A DNA stretch of 64,000 bases, from positions 620,001 through 684,000 of the forward strand of contig CAWBQO010000003.1 of NCBI GenBank assembly GCA_963790965.1, in the 5' to 3' direction. Below, in pieces: positions 25,468-34,881 of the stretch. Every line of letters starts with the position of its first letter. Position 1 is the stretch's first letter. A program made the translations under genes and the position numbers. The DNA comes from CAWBQO01 sp963790965. Its GTDB lineage: Bacteria > Bacteroidota > Rhodothermia > Rhodothermales > DASSAV01. A model generated the notes under the pieces. That model saw only the letters and a list, made by a program, of their open reading frames with translations, did not search any database and had not been told where the DNA came from.

Positions 25468-27057
25468 ATGGTCCGACATCGGTTTGACTTTCTCGTTATC
25501 GGCAGTGGCGTAGCGGGGCTACTTTACGCCCTCAAGGTCGCCGAGCACGGCACGGTGGCTGTCATTACGAAGAAAGAATCTGCGGAGTCGAACACCAACT
25601 ACGCCCAGGGCGGCGTGGCGGCGGTGATGGCACCCGGCGATTCGTTCGCGAGCCATATCGAGGACACGCTGGTCGCGGGAGCCGGGCTGTGCGTTCCAGA
25701 GGTGGTCGAGATCGTGGTACGGGAGGGTCCGGACCGCGTGCGCGAGCTGATCGAGATCGGTGCCGCCTTTTCGGAAAAGAACGGGCGTCTACAGCTTGGA
25801 AGGGAAGGGGGCCACTCGGTGAACCGCATCGTTCATGCGGCAGACACGACGGGGCGGGAGATCGAGCGGGCGCTCTTGACGGCGGCTCGGGAGCACCATA
25901 ACATTGAGCTGTTCGAGTACCATCTCGCGCTCGAACTGATTACGGAGCACCACCTGGGGCAGTTCGTTACGCGGCTGCGGCCGGACATCCACTGCTACGG
26001 GGCGCACGTGCTCGACGAGCAGGCGGACCGGGTGGAGGTGTTTCTTGGCAAGGTTGTCATGCTTGCGAGCGGCGGGTCGGGGCAGGTTTATCTGCACACG
26101 ACCAACCCGTCGGTCGCGACGGGGGACGGCGTGGCAATGGCTTACCGGGCCAAAGCACGCATCGCGAACATGGAGTTCGTTCAGTTCCACCCGACGACGC
26201 TGTTTCATCCTGACGCCAAATCGTTCCTCATCTCCGAGGCAGTGCGCGGAGAAGGCGCGGTCTTGCTGAACGGCTCAGGTGAGCGGTTTATGCCGCGTTA
26301 TGATGAGCGAGCCGAGCTGGCCCCTCGCGACATTGTGGCGCGCGCCATCGACGACCAGCTCAAGCATAGCGGCGACGATTGCGTCTATCTGGACATTTCA
26401 CACCGCCCCTCGGACGCGGTTCGGGAGCACTTCCCGCACATCTACGCGACGTGTTTGCAGTACGGCATCGATCTGACGCAGGAACCCATCCCCGTCGTGC
26501 CGGCGGCCCATTATCAATGCGGGGGCGTCGTTGTGGATACGCACGGGCGCACGTCGGTTCAGAACCTGCTGGCTGCGGGAGAGGTGACGTGTACGGGTCT
26601 TCACGGTGCAAACCGGCTGGCGAGCAACTCGCTGCTCGAAGCGCTCGTGTACAGCGAACGGGCGGTAGATGCTTCCGTGGAACTGGCGCGGCGCACCGAG
26701 TGGCGCGACGACATTCCGGAGTGGGACGACAGCGGGACGGCCGCGCCTCAGGAGTGGGTGCTCGTTTCCCACAACCGGAGCGAACTGCGGCGGGTGATGT
26801 GGGATTATGTCGGCATCGTGCGTTCAGAACTGCGACTCGAGCGCGCCTACCGTCGCACGAGCCTGCTCCACGAAGAGACCGAGAGTTTCTACCGCCGGTC
26901 TCGCGTGTCGACGGGATTGTGCGAGCTGCGCAACCTGATCGCCGTGGCGTACCTGATCATCTACAGCGCACGGGCGCGGCGGGAGAGCCGCGGACTGCAC
27001 TATATGGTTGATTATCCGGAACCGAGGGATTCCGAGCGGCGGCCGACCTTCGTGTGA
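25468..27057 (+). CDS. nadB: L-aspartate oxidase
   Basis: The 529-residue flavoprotein begins with the FAD-binding motif VIGSGVAGLLYALKVAEHG. It carries NYAQGGVAAVMAP, REGGHSVNRIVHAADTTGREI, EFVQFHPTTLF, and the SLLEALVYSERA segment of NadB. It oxidises L-aspartate to iminoaspartate, the first step of de novo NAD synthesis. It can be told from succinate dehydrogenase flavoprotein by its length and the HSxxRIVHA segment. nadA and nadC are not in this window. It follows prfB by about 50 bp on the same strand. Confidence 0.94.
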   Translation: MVRHRFDFLVIGSGVAGLLYALKVAEHGTVAVITKKESAESNTNYAQGGVAAVMAPGDSFASHIEDTLVAGAGLCVPEVVEIVVREGPDRVRELIEIGAAFSEKNGRLQLGREGGHSVNRIVHAADTTGREIERALLTAAREHHNIELFEYHLALELITEHHLGQFVTRLRPDIHCYGAHVLDEQADRVEVFLGKVVMLASGGSGQVYLHTTNPSVATGDGVAMAYRAKARIANMEFVQFHPTTLFHPDAKSFLISEAVRGEGAVLLNGSGERFMPRYDERAELAPRDIVARAIDDQLKHSGDDCVYLDISHRPSDAVREHFPHIYATCLQYGIDLTQEPIPVVPAAHYQCGGVVVDTHGRTSVQNLLAAGEVTCTGLHGANRLASNSLLEALVYSERAVDASVELARRTEWRDDIPEWDDSGTAAPQEWVLVSHNRSELRRVMWDYVGIVRSELRLERAYRRTSLLHEETESFYRRSRVSTGLCELRNLIAVAYLIIYSARARRESRGLHYMVDYPEPRDSERRPTFV

Positions 27058-27069
27058 CGCGGTGCTGCG

Positions 27070-27792
27070 TCAGGCGAGGTTGTGGAAGACTTTCTGGACG
27101 TCCTCGTCCTGTTCGAGTTTATCGAGGAGTTTCAGAACGTCCGTCGCCTCTTCTTCAGAGAGGGTGATGGGGGTCATCGGAATCCATTCAGCTTCGGCGC
27201 TCAGCGGCGTAATGCCACGCTCCTCGAGTCCTTTTTGAAGCTGGCCGAAGTCTGCGAACAGGCATCGGAGCACCAAGACTTCATGCCCTTTGTCGTCCTC
27301 GGCCGTGCCGAGTTCGTCGAGACCGTAGTCGATCATGGCCAGCTCAAGGTCGTCGGCGTCGATTCCGGCTGGATCGAGTTTGAAAACGCCCATCTTCTTG
27401 AACTGAAAACTGACGCTGCCGGTCGTGCCGAGTGAGCCGTTTCCGCGAGCGAGAGCGGCGCGCAGGTTCGCAACGGTGCGTGTCGGGTTGTCCGTCGCGG
27501 TCTCGACGAGGAGCGCGATGCCATGAGGCGCATAGGCTTCATAGAGCACCTCCGCGTAGTCCGCCATGTCCTTACCAAGTGCCCGTTTGATGGCCGCTTC
27601 GATGCGGTCTTTGGGCATGTTCACGCTCTTGGCATTCTGAATGACGCGGCGAAGGGCGGGGTTCGTGTCCGGCTCACCGCCGCCGGTGCGCACTGCTATG
27701 GCGATGTCCTTGCCGATACGGGTGAACTGCTTCGCCATGCGGTCCCAGCGGGCGAACATGGTGGCCTTGCGAACTTCAAAGATGCGTCCCAT
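27070..27792 (-). CDS. YebC/PmpR family regulator or translation factor
   Basis: The 240-residue protein is typical of the YebC/TACO1 family. It has KATMFARWDRMAKQFTRIGKDIAIAVRTGGGEPDTNPALR at its N-terminus, MPKDRIEAAIKRALGKD, then YEAYAPHGIALLVETATDNPTRT and a GSLGTTGSVSFQFKK segment. Family members act as DNA-binding regulators in some bacteria and as factors relieving ribosome stalling at proline runs in others. The N-terminal EVRKATMFARWD departs slightly from the common W-x-x-I-K-H-K-K form. It ends 12 bp from the nadB stop (convergent), and its start faces the next gene across a 271-bp spacer without other features. Confidence 0.93.
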   Translation of the reverse strand: MGRIFEVRKATMFARWDRMAKQFTRIGKDIAIAVRTGGGEPDTNPALRRVIQNAKSVNMPKDRIEAAIKRALGKDMADYAEVLYEAYAPHGIALLVETATDNPTRTVANLRAALARGNGSLGTTGSVSFQFKKMGVFKLDPAGIDADDLELAMIDYGLDELGTAEDDKGHEVLVLRCLFADFGQLQKGLEERGITPLSAEAEWIPMTPITLSEEEATDVLKLLDKLEQDEDVQKVFHNLA

Positions 27793-28063
27793 GGAACGTG
27801 TCGAGAGAGATTAGAGGATCAGCATACGAAAGCGGCATAAGATACTTACAGGAGCATCGGGGCCGCCAGTTGTAGGTTCTCGATCCGCAATCTATTTTAT
27901 GTGCCCGCTTGGGCAGACGGTGCGTTGTTTATGGTTCAGCGGAATCAACCCGTTAGCGGCGTCGGGGACTCTAACATTTAGTTCATAAGTGCCGCCCCGA
28001 ATCGGTCCGCGGCTGGCTTTGTTTTTCTGACTTTAATACGACTGCCGCAATGCGGGGTGCGTA

Positions 28064-28678
28064 ATGAGGAAGGTCAAGATCATCGAGCACATTTCGCTGG
28101 ATGGCGTGGTTCAGGGTCCCGGCGGGCCGGAGGAGGACGCCGTCCATGGGTTTCATCATGGCGGATGGGCAGCGCCGCACCACGACGTCGCCGTAGGCGC
28201 GGCGATTGAAGCCGCGCAAGGCGCACAGTTCGACCTGCTGCTCGGGCGCAAAACATACGACATCTTCGCCGGCTACTGGCCGAGCCAGCAGGGTTCGATG
28301 GCCGACAGCCTGAACGCGGCTCGGAAGTACGTAGCAACGCACCGGCCGGAGGATCTATCTTGGAGCCCCGTAGAGCCTCTTGGTGTTCATGTGGTGCAGG
28401 GCATTCTGCGCGTTAAGGCGGAGGAGGGGCCGAACATGGTCGTTTGGGGAAGTTCGACTCTGACGCCGCTGCTGCTGCACCACGGACTTGCGGATGAAGT
28501 GTTGTTGCTGGTTTTCCCTGTCCTGATCGGTAGGGGCAAGCGCTTTTTCACGGACGCCTCCGATCCGCGTGAGCTCGTTCTCATCGGGTCGGAGAGGGCG
28601 GCGTCAGGGGTTTTGATGAACACGTACCGGCCTGCCGGGCCGATGAAGACCGGGACGATGGGGCCGGAGGACGGTTGA
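28064..28678 (+). CDS. Dihydrofolate reductase-family (RibD C-terminal-like) protein
   Basis: The 204-residue protein fits the DHFR/RibD_C family of small NADPH-dependent reductase-like proteins (YwjB/YyaP type). It has IIEHISLDGVVQGPGG, a DLLLGRKTYDIFAGYWP segment, VVWGSSTLTPLLLHHGLADE, and LVFPVLIGRGKRFF. These are the substrate and NADPH-binding strands of the fold. Its physiological substrate is unknown, and it is not the housekeeping folA type. The next gene is also a small stand-alone enzyme-like protein, 108 bp downstream. Confidence 0.85.
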   Translation: MRKVKIIEHISLDGVVQGPGGPEEDAVHGFHHGGWAAPHHDVAVGAAIEAAQGAQFDLLLGRKTYDIFAGYWPSQQGSMADSLNAARKYVATHRPEDLSWSPVEPLGVHVVQGILRVKAEEGPNMVVWGSSTLTPLLLHHGLADEVLLLVFPVLIGRGKRFFTDASDPRELVLIGSERAASGVLMNTYRPAGPMKTGTMGPEDG

Positions 28679-28786
28679 AAGAGCAATCCCGCGGGCATGT
28701 TGTGCCTGCCTGATATCCCCGTTTCCACGTATCTGAATATGTCACTGGCGCAGGTGCGTCGCCACACAAAAGCACAGAGGAAAGAC

Positions 28787-29272
28787 ATGACCGACCTCGT
28801 TACCTGTCTGTGGTTCGACCACGGCGAAGCAGGACAAGCGGCGGCATTTTACGCCGCGACCTTTCCCGACAGCCGCGTTGTGCGCGTAAACCGGGCACCA
28901 GGCGATTACCCGGATGGTGAAATGGGTGCCGACCTGACGGTTGAGTTTACCGTCCTCGGGCGGCGGTTCATCGGCCTGAACGGCGGCCCGAACTTCAGGC
29001 CCAATGAATCCGTGAGCTTTATGGTCATTACCGAGAGTCAGGAGGAGACGGATCGGTACTGGAATGCCATTGTTGGCAACGGCGGAACGGAGAGCGACTG
29101 CGGATGGTGCAAGGATCGGTGGGGGTACTCGTGGCAAATTACGCCGAAGTTGTTGCTCGACCTTGTCGCGAGTCCTGACCAAGAGAGGGCGAAGTGCGCC
29201 TTCGAGGCCATGATGACCATGCGAAAGATTGACATTTCGGCGCTCGAAGATGCGGTGGCAAAACAGCGCTGA
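28787..29272 (+). CDS. PhnB-like VOC superfamily protein
   Basis: The ATG at 28787 follows an AGAGG ribosome-binding site and gives 161 residues; longer frames from 28697 are unlikely. The sequence LVTCLWFDHGEAGQAAAFYAATFPDSRV, then TVEFTVLGRRFIGLNGGPNFRPNESVSF and CGWCKDRWGYSWQITP, is typical of the PhnB/3-demethylubiquinone methyltransferase-like VOC family. These proteins form glyoxalase-like dimers. Despite the family label, a methyltransferase role is doubtful. The function is unknown. Confidence 0.88.
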   Translation: MTDLVTCLWFDHGEAGQAAAFYAATFPDSRVVRVNRAPGDYPDGEMGADLTVEFTVLGRRFIGLNGGPNFRPNESVSFMVITESQEETDRYWNAIVGNGGTESDCGWCKDRWGYSWQITPKLLLDLVASPDQERAKCAFEAMMTMRKIDISALEDAVAKQR

Positions 29273-29524
29273 TGCCGACGCTGCAATCCGGGCACCGGCG
29301 GGACGAGCGCGCACCTTGCCGCTCCCTTCGGTTAGCTGGCGAGGCGCCCGGAAAGGCTTGGGAACGAGCATTTGACCTAAGATGATGAAACATTTTGGGA
29401 TAGCGATTGTTTGTCTTGGCTGTGTTTACGTTTGCAACGCGGCGGCCAATCGCGTATATTGAGATGATCGGAAGGGGGCAAGGGTTATCCTTGTTTCTCT
29501 TCCAAGGCGTAGACAGTTGTAGGG

Positions 29525-29553
29525 CGCCCGGTCTCGCGACTCGGGCGTTTTTT
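29525..29553 (+). terminator. Attenuator-like hairpin in the rimP-nusA operon leader
   Basis: CGCCCG (29525-29530) pairs with CGGGCG (29542-29547), the stem extends by GTC/GAC with a bulge, and six T follow. It lies only 16 bases before the rimP ATG, so it would end transcription ahead of the operon unless read through. The 296-bp spacer 29273-29568 contains no other clear feature. Confidence 0.7.
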
Positions 29554-29568
29554 GTAGCGGTAGACAGT

Positions 29569-30045
29569 ATGAAAGACACGGGTGAAGCTGCAGCGGGCCT
29601 GGACGAGCGCATCAAGGCGCGCGTCGAGACGTTGCTGCGGGGTTCGGACCTGTTTGTCGTAGAGATCAACGTCCGCGGCCGGAAAGGCTCGCGGGTGGTT
29701 GAGGTATTTGTCGACAGTGACGGTGAACTCGACGTGGAGGCGCTTGCATCGCTGAGCAGGAAGCTCGGCGCGCTGATGGAGGAGGAAGACTTGATCGAGG
29801 GCAAGTATCATCTGAACGTCTCTTCTCCCGGCGTGGACCGGCCGCTGCTTTCGCCTCGCCAGTTTCCAAAGAATGTCGGCCGCGACCTCGAACTTAAAAT
29901 AGATGAGGGCGACGCGAAATCAACGGTCATCGGGACGTTGACGGCGGCCGATGCCGGCGGCATCGAGATCGAACCGAAAGGCGGGGAGCGAAAGAAGTAC
30001 CGCTACGACGATATTGCAGAAGCCCGCGTGAAGCTGCCGTGGTAG
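29569..30045 (+). CDS. rimP: Ribosome maturation factor RimP
   Basis: From the ATG at 29569 the protein has 158 residues. It shows FVVEINVRGRKGSRVVEVFVDSDG, the LSRKLGALMEEED segment, YHLNVSSPGVDRPLLSPRQF, and a C-terminal SH3-like part ending in EARVKLPW. RimP assists 30S subunit maturation. It is first in the rimP-nusA-infB-rbfA-truB-ribF-rpsO-pnp gene run. An upstream in-frame start at 29407 would read through the attenuator hairpin and is rejected. Confidence 0.94.
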   Translation: MKDTGEAAAGLDERIKARVETLLRGSDLFVVEINVRGRKGSRVVEVFVDSDGELDVEALASLSRKLGALMEEEDLIEGKYHLNVSSPGVDRPLLSPRQFPKNVGRDLELKIDEGDAKSTVIGTLTAADAGGIEIEPKGGERKKYRYDDIAEARVKLPW

Positions 30046-30090
30046 GAGCGGCTGCGGATCCATCCCGAGCGTATAGAGACTGCACTAAAT

Positions 30091-31359
30091 ATGCATAACA
30101 ACAATCTCGTTTCTTCTTTTGCCGAAATTGCGCGGGAAAAGGAGATCGATCGCGAAACACTCCAGCTCATTGTGGAGGACGTTTTTCGCGCAATGATCCG
30201 TAAGCGGTACGGCTCCGACGAGTCGTTCGAGATCATTTTCAATCCGGATCATGGCGACATTCAGATTCTCCATGTGCGGGAGGTAGTGGCGAACTACGAC
30301 GTTGAGGACCCGGTCACGCAGATCGAGGTGGATGACGCCGTAAAGATCGACGAGGACTTCGAAATCGGCGATGAAGTCGCGAGCGAGGTCAACGTGCTCG
30401 ATTTCGGCCGGCGCGCGGTGATGACGGCGCGGCAGACCTTCAGCCAGCGCATCCGCGACATCGAGAAGGAGAACGTTCACAAGACGTACCAGGATGTGGT
30501 GGGCGAGGTCGTGGTGGGCGAGATCTACCAGATGCGCCGCCGCGAAGTGCTCGTCATTCATAACCGCGTCGAGTTGATCCTGCCGCGCGAGGAGCAGATC
30601 TTCAAGGACCGGTACCGCAAGGGCGACATGCTGCGCGCCGTGGTCAAGGAAGTGCGCCGCGATGTAGGCGGCAGTCCGCAGGTCATTATCAGCCGCGCCG
30701 ATCCGATCTTTATGGAGCGGCTTTTCGAGCTGGAAGTGCCGGAGATCTACGACGGCATCGTCGAGATCAAGCGCATCGTGCGCGAGCCGGGGGACCGCGC
30801 GAAGGTGGCCGTGATCAGCCATGACGAACGCATCGACCCGGTGGGCGCGTGCGTGGGCATCAAAGGCGTGCGTATTCACGCGGTCGTGCGGGAGCTTGGA
30901 AACGAGAACATCGATGTTCTGGAGTTTGCGGAAGATCCGCACGAGCTTATCAAGCGTTCGCTTTCGCCCGCCAAGCCCGTTTCGGTGAGCATCAACGAAG
31001 AGTTAAATCCGCCGCGTGCCAAGGTGGTCGTCCGGACGGATGAAGTCAGCCAGGCGATTGGCCGTGGCGGCATCAACATTCGTCTTGCGTCGGCGCTGAC
31101 CGGGTACGAGATCGACGTTTATCGCGAAATCTCGTCGGATGAGGAAGATATCGAGATCGGCGAGTTCAGCGACGAGCTGGCCCCGTCAACGGTGCAGCGG
31201 TTGCGCGACATCGGTTGCGACTCCGCCAAGGCGGTGTTGGAGCTGAACGTAGATGAACTCGTGCGCCGGTCCGGGCTTGAGCCTGAAGTGGCGCAGAAGG
31301 TCCTTTCCGTCATTCGAGCGGAGTTCGAGGACGAGCATGAAGAAGAAGTTGAAAAGTAA
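30091..31359 (+). CDS. nusA: Transcription termination/antitermination protein NusA
   Basis: The 422-residue protein has the NusA N-terminal RNA-polymerase-binding domain, an S1 domain (about 130-200) and two KH domains. The segment SHDERIDPVGACVGIKGVRI lies in KH1, and AIGRGGINIRLASALTGYEIDVY in KH2. A short C-terminal helix-hairpin-helix region (about residues 370-415) ends in an acidic tail. It controls pausing, termination and antitermination, and links to translation. The usual KH motif reads GRNG or GKGG in homologues, and here it is GRGG. It sits 45 bp after rimP. Confidence 0.97.
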   Translation: MHNNNLVSSFAEIAREKEIDRETLQLIVEDVFRAMIRKRYGSDESFEIIFNPDHGDIQILHVREVVANYDVEDPVTQIEVDDAVKIDEDFEIGDEVASEVNVLDFGRRAVMTARQTFSQRIRDIEKENVHKTYQDVVGEVVVGEIYQMRRREVLVIHNRVELILPREEQIFKDRYRKGDMLRAVVKEVRRDVGGSPQVIISRADPIFMERLFELEVPEIYDGIVEIKRIVREPGDRAKVAVISHDERIDPVGACVGIKGVRIHAVVRELGNENIDVLEFAEDPHELIKRSLSPAKPVSVSINEELNPPRAKVVVRTDEVSQAIGRGGINIRLASALTGYEIDVYREISSDEEDIEIGEFSDELAPSTVQRLRDIGCDSAKAVLELNVDELVRRSGLEPEVAQKVLSVIRAEFEDEHEEEVEK

Positions 31360-31470
31360 TCAGGCACCCGTTGGTTGACGGGGCCATTCACGGCGTGCGC
31401 GGGCACAGCCGGACGTACCCGGGGGTATGAACCCATTCGGGCGTGTAGCGTAGATTCGCAAAAATTGTTC

Positions 31471-34365
31471 ATGGCGAAAGAGAACGGTAAGTTTAAGAAA
31501 GTCAGACTGTTCAAGGTTGCAAAGGACCTGAACGTCACCATCGACACTGTCGTAGACCATCTCAAGCAGAAGGGTCATGCGGCGGCGCTGGTGGGTTCCG
31601 GACCCAATGCGTCTATCACGGAAGAGGATGCGTATGCCGAGTTGCTGGAGGCATTCGCATCTGACAAGGCGCACGCCTCCCGGTTAAAGGAGCTTCGCGC
31701 CGCGCAGAAAGCGGAGGAAGAGGAATACATCGCGGCCCAGGCCGAGCCACCGGTCGACGTGCGGCCGGAGCCTGTACCGGAGCCACCTCCGCCACCGGCT
31801 CCCGTCATCGAGGCACCCGCTCCGCCGGCTCCCGAGCCGGTCGCCGAGCCGGAGGATGCCGAAGCCGAGCCTGTTCGCGAGGAGACGGCCGTGCCGGAAG
31901 TCGCGGCCGCCAGCGAACCGCCTACTGTTGAACCGGTTGCCGAAGCCGCGCCTGCTAAGGAAGCGCCGGTGAGCGTGCCTGCGACGGCGCAAGAGACGCC
32001 CGCGGAAGCCGAGACCCGAGCCGAAGCGCCGGCGGCCGGCGTGGAGCCTGCCACGGTGGAGACCGAAGCGGCCGCGCCGCCCGCCGAGAAGGCACCGACG
32101 GCCGACAAAGAAGCCACGGCCGGAGAAACCGCTCCGGCGGAGGAGACGGCGGAGCCGGCTTCGGAAATCGAAGCCCCCGAGGCTGAAGAGAAAGCTGCAG
32201 AAACCCCTGCTGAGGCTGCTCCTGTCGTTCCCGAGCGCGTCTTAACCGCAGATAGGTATCAGCTTGCCGGTACCAAGGTCATCGGCAAGATCGACCTGAA
32301 GACGGTCGATGATGCCTCCGCCCGCACCAAGCGCAAGCGTAAGCGGAAACGGACGACCACCGAAGACGCGCCCGCAACTCCGGCACCGGCAGTTACGGAC
32401 GACCGCAGCGGGGATCGCGCGAAAAAGAAAGTCAACAAGAAGAAACGCGGCCCCTCGGTTGATGAAGCCGATGTGACACAGACGCTACAGGACACGCTTC
32501 GCGAGCTGGAGATGGGCGCAAGCCGCGTCCGGCAGCGGCGGCGGCGGCAGCGGCGCGATGAGCGCGCGGCAGAACGTCAGCAGCAGCGCGATCAGGAATC
32601 TGAGCGCGACCAGGTGCTTCGCACGACCGAGTTCATCTCGACGGGCGAACTGGCGAATCTGCTCGACGTGCCGGTGACGCAGATCATCTCGACGCTCTTC
32701 AAGTCGGGCATGATGGTGTCCATCAACCAGCGACTCGACGCCGACACCATATCCTTCGTTGCCGACGAGTTCGGGCACGAGGTTGAGTTTATCACCGAGT
32801 TTGGCACGGACGACCTGGAGCTGGAGGCCGATCTGCCGGAAGAACTGGAGCCGCGCGCCCCTGTTGTGACGGTGATGGGCCACGTTGATCACGGTAAAAC
32901 GTCGCTGCTCGATCACATTCGAAGCGCGAACGTGGTGGCCGGCGAGGCGGGCGGTATTACGCAGCACATCGGCGCTTACCACGTGGAGTTGCCCGACGAT
33001 CGGCGCGTTACGTTCCTGGACACGCCGGGCCACGAGGCATTTACGGCCATGCGCGCCCGTGGCGCGTCCGCCACGGACATCGTTATCCTCGTCGTTGCCG
33101 CCGATGACGCGGTGATGCCGCAGACGATTGAAGCCATCAACCACGCGCGTGCGGCGGAAGTGCCGATTGTGGTTGCGATCAACAAGATCGACAAGCCCGG
33201 AGCAAACGAGCAGCGCGTGATGCAGCAGCTGGCTGATCAGGGCGTGCTCGTTGAGCAGTATGGCGGGAAGGTGCAGTGCGCGCTTGTCTCGGCAAAGACG
33301 GGAAACGGCGTTCCCGAGCTGATGGAGCGGGTCTTGCTCGAATCCGAGATCCTGGACCTCAAGGCGAACTCGCACCGCAACGGCGTCGGCACCGTGATCG
33401 AGAGCCGGTTGGAGAAGGGCCGGGGGAACGTGGCTACCGTGCTGGTGCAGAACGGCACCATCGAGATCGGAGACGTATTCGTCGCGGGCATCCACAGCGG
33501 GCGCATCCGCGCCATGTTTGATGAGCGCGAGAACCGGATCATAGAAGTTGGGCCGGGCCGTCCGGCGCTTGTGGTCGGGTTCGACGGTGCGCCGGAAGTG
33601 GGCGACCAGTTCGTCGTGCTCGATGACGAGCGGCAGGCGCGTGAGATTGCGCAGAAGCGCGCGCAGATCCACCGCGAACAATCGCTCAGGCAGCGCAAGC
33701 ACATCACGCTTGACGAGATCGGGCGACGGTTGGCGCTTGGCGAGTTCCGGGAACTCAACCTCATCATCAAGGCGGATGTGGGCGGCTCTGTCGAGGCGCT
33801 CTCGGACGCGCTCTTGAAGCTCTCGACGGAGGAAGTGGCCGTCAACATCATCCACAGCGGCGTTGGTGCCGTGACGGAGAGTGACGTGATGCTTGCTTCT
33901 GCGTCGGACGCCGTGATCATCGGCTTCCAGGTTCGCCCGATGGCCGGTGCGCGCATTCTGGCCGAACGCGAAGAGATTGACATTCGCAGTTACTCGATTA
34001 TTTACAACGCTATCGAGGACGTTCACGACGCGCTCGAAGGCCTGCTCTCGCCGGAAGAGACCGAGCGTACGATCGGTGTGGCGGAAGTGCGCAACACGTT
34101 CAAGGTCCCGAAGGCGGGCACGGTTGCGGGTTGCCAGGTTGTGGAAGGTCGCATCCACCGAAACGACAAGATCCGGCTGGTGCGCGAGGGCGTGGTGATC
34201 TACACGGGGTCGATCTCGTCGCTCAAGCGCTTCAAGGACGATGTCCGCGAAGTGACGAACGGCTACGAGTGCGGCCTGTCCATCGACAACTTCAACGATC
34301 TCAAGGTCGGCGATCAGATCGAAAGCTTTGAGATTGTCGAGACGAAGCGTAAGCTGGAATCGTAG
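31471..34365 (+). CDS. infB: Translation initiation factor IF-2
   Basis: From the ATG at 31471 the protein has 964 residues. A DNA-binding-like N-terminal domain (VRLFKVAKDLNVTIDTVVDHL) is followed by a long Ala/Glu/Pro-rich linker (about residues 90-265) and Lys/Arg-rich patches. The G domain has GHVDHGKT at 470-477, DTPGH at about 517 and NKID at about 571. Domains II-IV follow, ending near RKLES. IF-2 brings initiator tRNA to the 30S subunit in a GTP-dependent step. An in-frame start at 31375 would add 32 residues that do not fit the family. Confidence 0.97.
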   Translation: MAKENGKFKKVRLFKVAKDLNVTIDTVVDHLKQKGHAAALVGSGPNASITEEDAYAELLEAFASDKAHASRLKELRAAQKAEEEEYIAAQAEPPVDVRPEPVPEPPPPPAPVIEAPAPPAPEPVAEPEDAEAEPVREETAVPEVAAASEPPTVEPVAEAAPAKEAPVSVPATAQETPAEAETRAEAPAAGVEPATVETEAAAPPAEKAPTADKEATAGETAPAEETAEPASEIEAPEAEEKAAETPAEAAPVVPERVLTADRYQLAGTKVIGKIDLKTVDDASARTKRKRKRKRTTTEDAPATPAPAVTDDRSGDRAKKKVNKKKRGPSVDEADVTQTLQDTLRELEMGASRVRQRRRRQRRDERAAERQQQRDQESERDQVLRTTEFISTGELANLLDVPVTQIISTLFKSGMMVSINQRLDADTISFVADEFGHEVEFITEFGTDDLELEADLPEELEPRAPVVTVMGHVDHGKTSLLDHIRSANVVAGEAGGITQHIGAYHVELPDDRRVTFLDTPGHEAFTAMRARGASATDIVILVVAADDAVMPQTIEAINHARAAEVPIVVAINKIDKPGANEQRVMQQLADQGVLVEQYGGKVQCALVSAKTGNGVPELMERVLLESEILDLKANSHRNGVGTVIESRLEKGRGNVATVLVQNGTIEIGDVFVAGIHSGRIRAMFDERENRIIEVGPGRPALVVGFDGAPEVGDQFVVLDDERQAREIAQKRAQIHREQSLRQRKHITLDEIGRRLALGEFRELNLIIKADVGGSVEALSDALLKLSTEEVAVNIIHSGVGAVTESDVMLASASDAVIIGFQVRPMAGARILAEREEIDIRSYSIIYNAIEDVHDALEGLLSPEETERTIGVAEVRNTFKVPKAGTVAGCQVVEGRIHRNDKIRLVREGVVIYTGSISSLKRFKDDVREVTNGYECGLSIDNFNDLKVGDQIESFEIVETKRKLES

Positions 34366-34386
34366 ACAAAGCTTGCGCCTTTTGAG

Positions 34387-34416
34387 CGGGAGAGGGCCGG
34401 TGCCTTCTCCCGTTCT
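34387..34416 (+). terminator. Weak terminator-like hairpin between infB and rbfA
   Basis: CGGGAGA (34387-34393) pairs with TCTCCCG (34406-34412), followed by TTCTTGT. The T-run is broken, so this is more likely a partial attenuator or processing site within the operon than a strong stop. Confidence 0.4.
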
Positions 34417-34464
34417 TGTCTGTGCGCAGGCGCTATCCTTTGACACTGCAAGCGGGAGGACGGA

Positions 34465-34881
34465 ATGGGCATACGGACAGAGCGGGTGGCGAAGATGTTG
34501 CAGCGCGAGGTCGCCGATCTGCTTTACAGCGAATTCGGGCAGCAGCTTAACGGCCTGATCACGGTCACGAGTACCCGCATCACAAAGGATCTCGGCATCT
34601 TGTACGTTCACGTGAGCGTGCTCGGGGATCAGCCGGCGCAGCGACAGGCTGCGTTCAAGCATCTCGAGGAGCTAACGCCGCAGATTCGGATCGAGCTTGC
34701 GTCTCGCGTTCGGCACCAATTGCGGGTCGTGCCCGAGGTGCGGTTCTTTCTCGACGAGTCGTTGCAGGCGTCGCAAAAGATGGAGGATTTGTTCGACAAG
34801 ATCCGCGCAGAGCGCGTCCATCGCGGTGTTGAAGATCCGGAGAGCGAGCCGGGAGATGAGCCGCATGTTGGAGACGCCTGA
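34465..34881 (+). CDS. rbfA: Ribosome-binding factor A
   Basis: The 138-residue protein has the RbfA KH-like fold. Typical segments are RTERVAKMLQREVADLL, LITVTSTRITKDLGILYVHVSV, and the C-terminal RHQLRVVPEVRFFLDESL. The ribosome-binding site GGGAGG is well placed before the ATG. It binds the 30S subunit and helps late maturation. Its end overlaps the start of truB by 17 bases. Confidence 0.94.
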   Translation: MGIRTERVAKMLQREVADLLYSEFGQQLNGLITVTSTRITKDLGILYVHVSVLGDQPAQRQAAFKHLEELTPQIRIELASRVRHQLRVVPEVRFFLDESLQASQKMEDLFDKIRAERVHRGVEDPESEPGDEPHVGDA

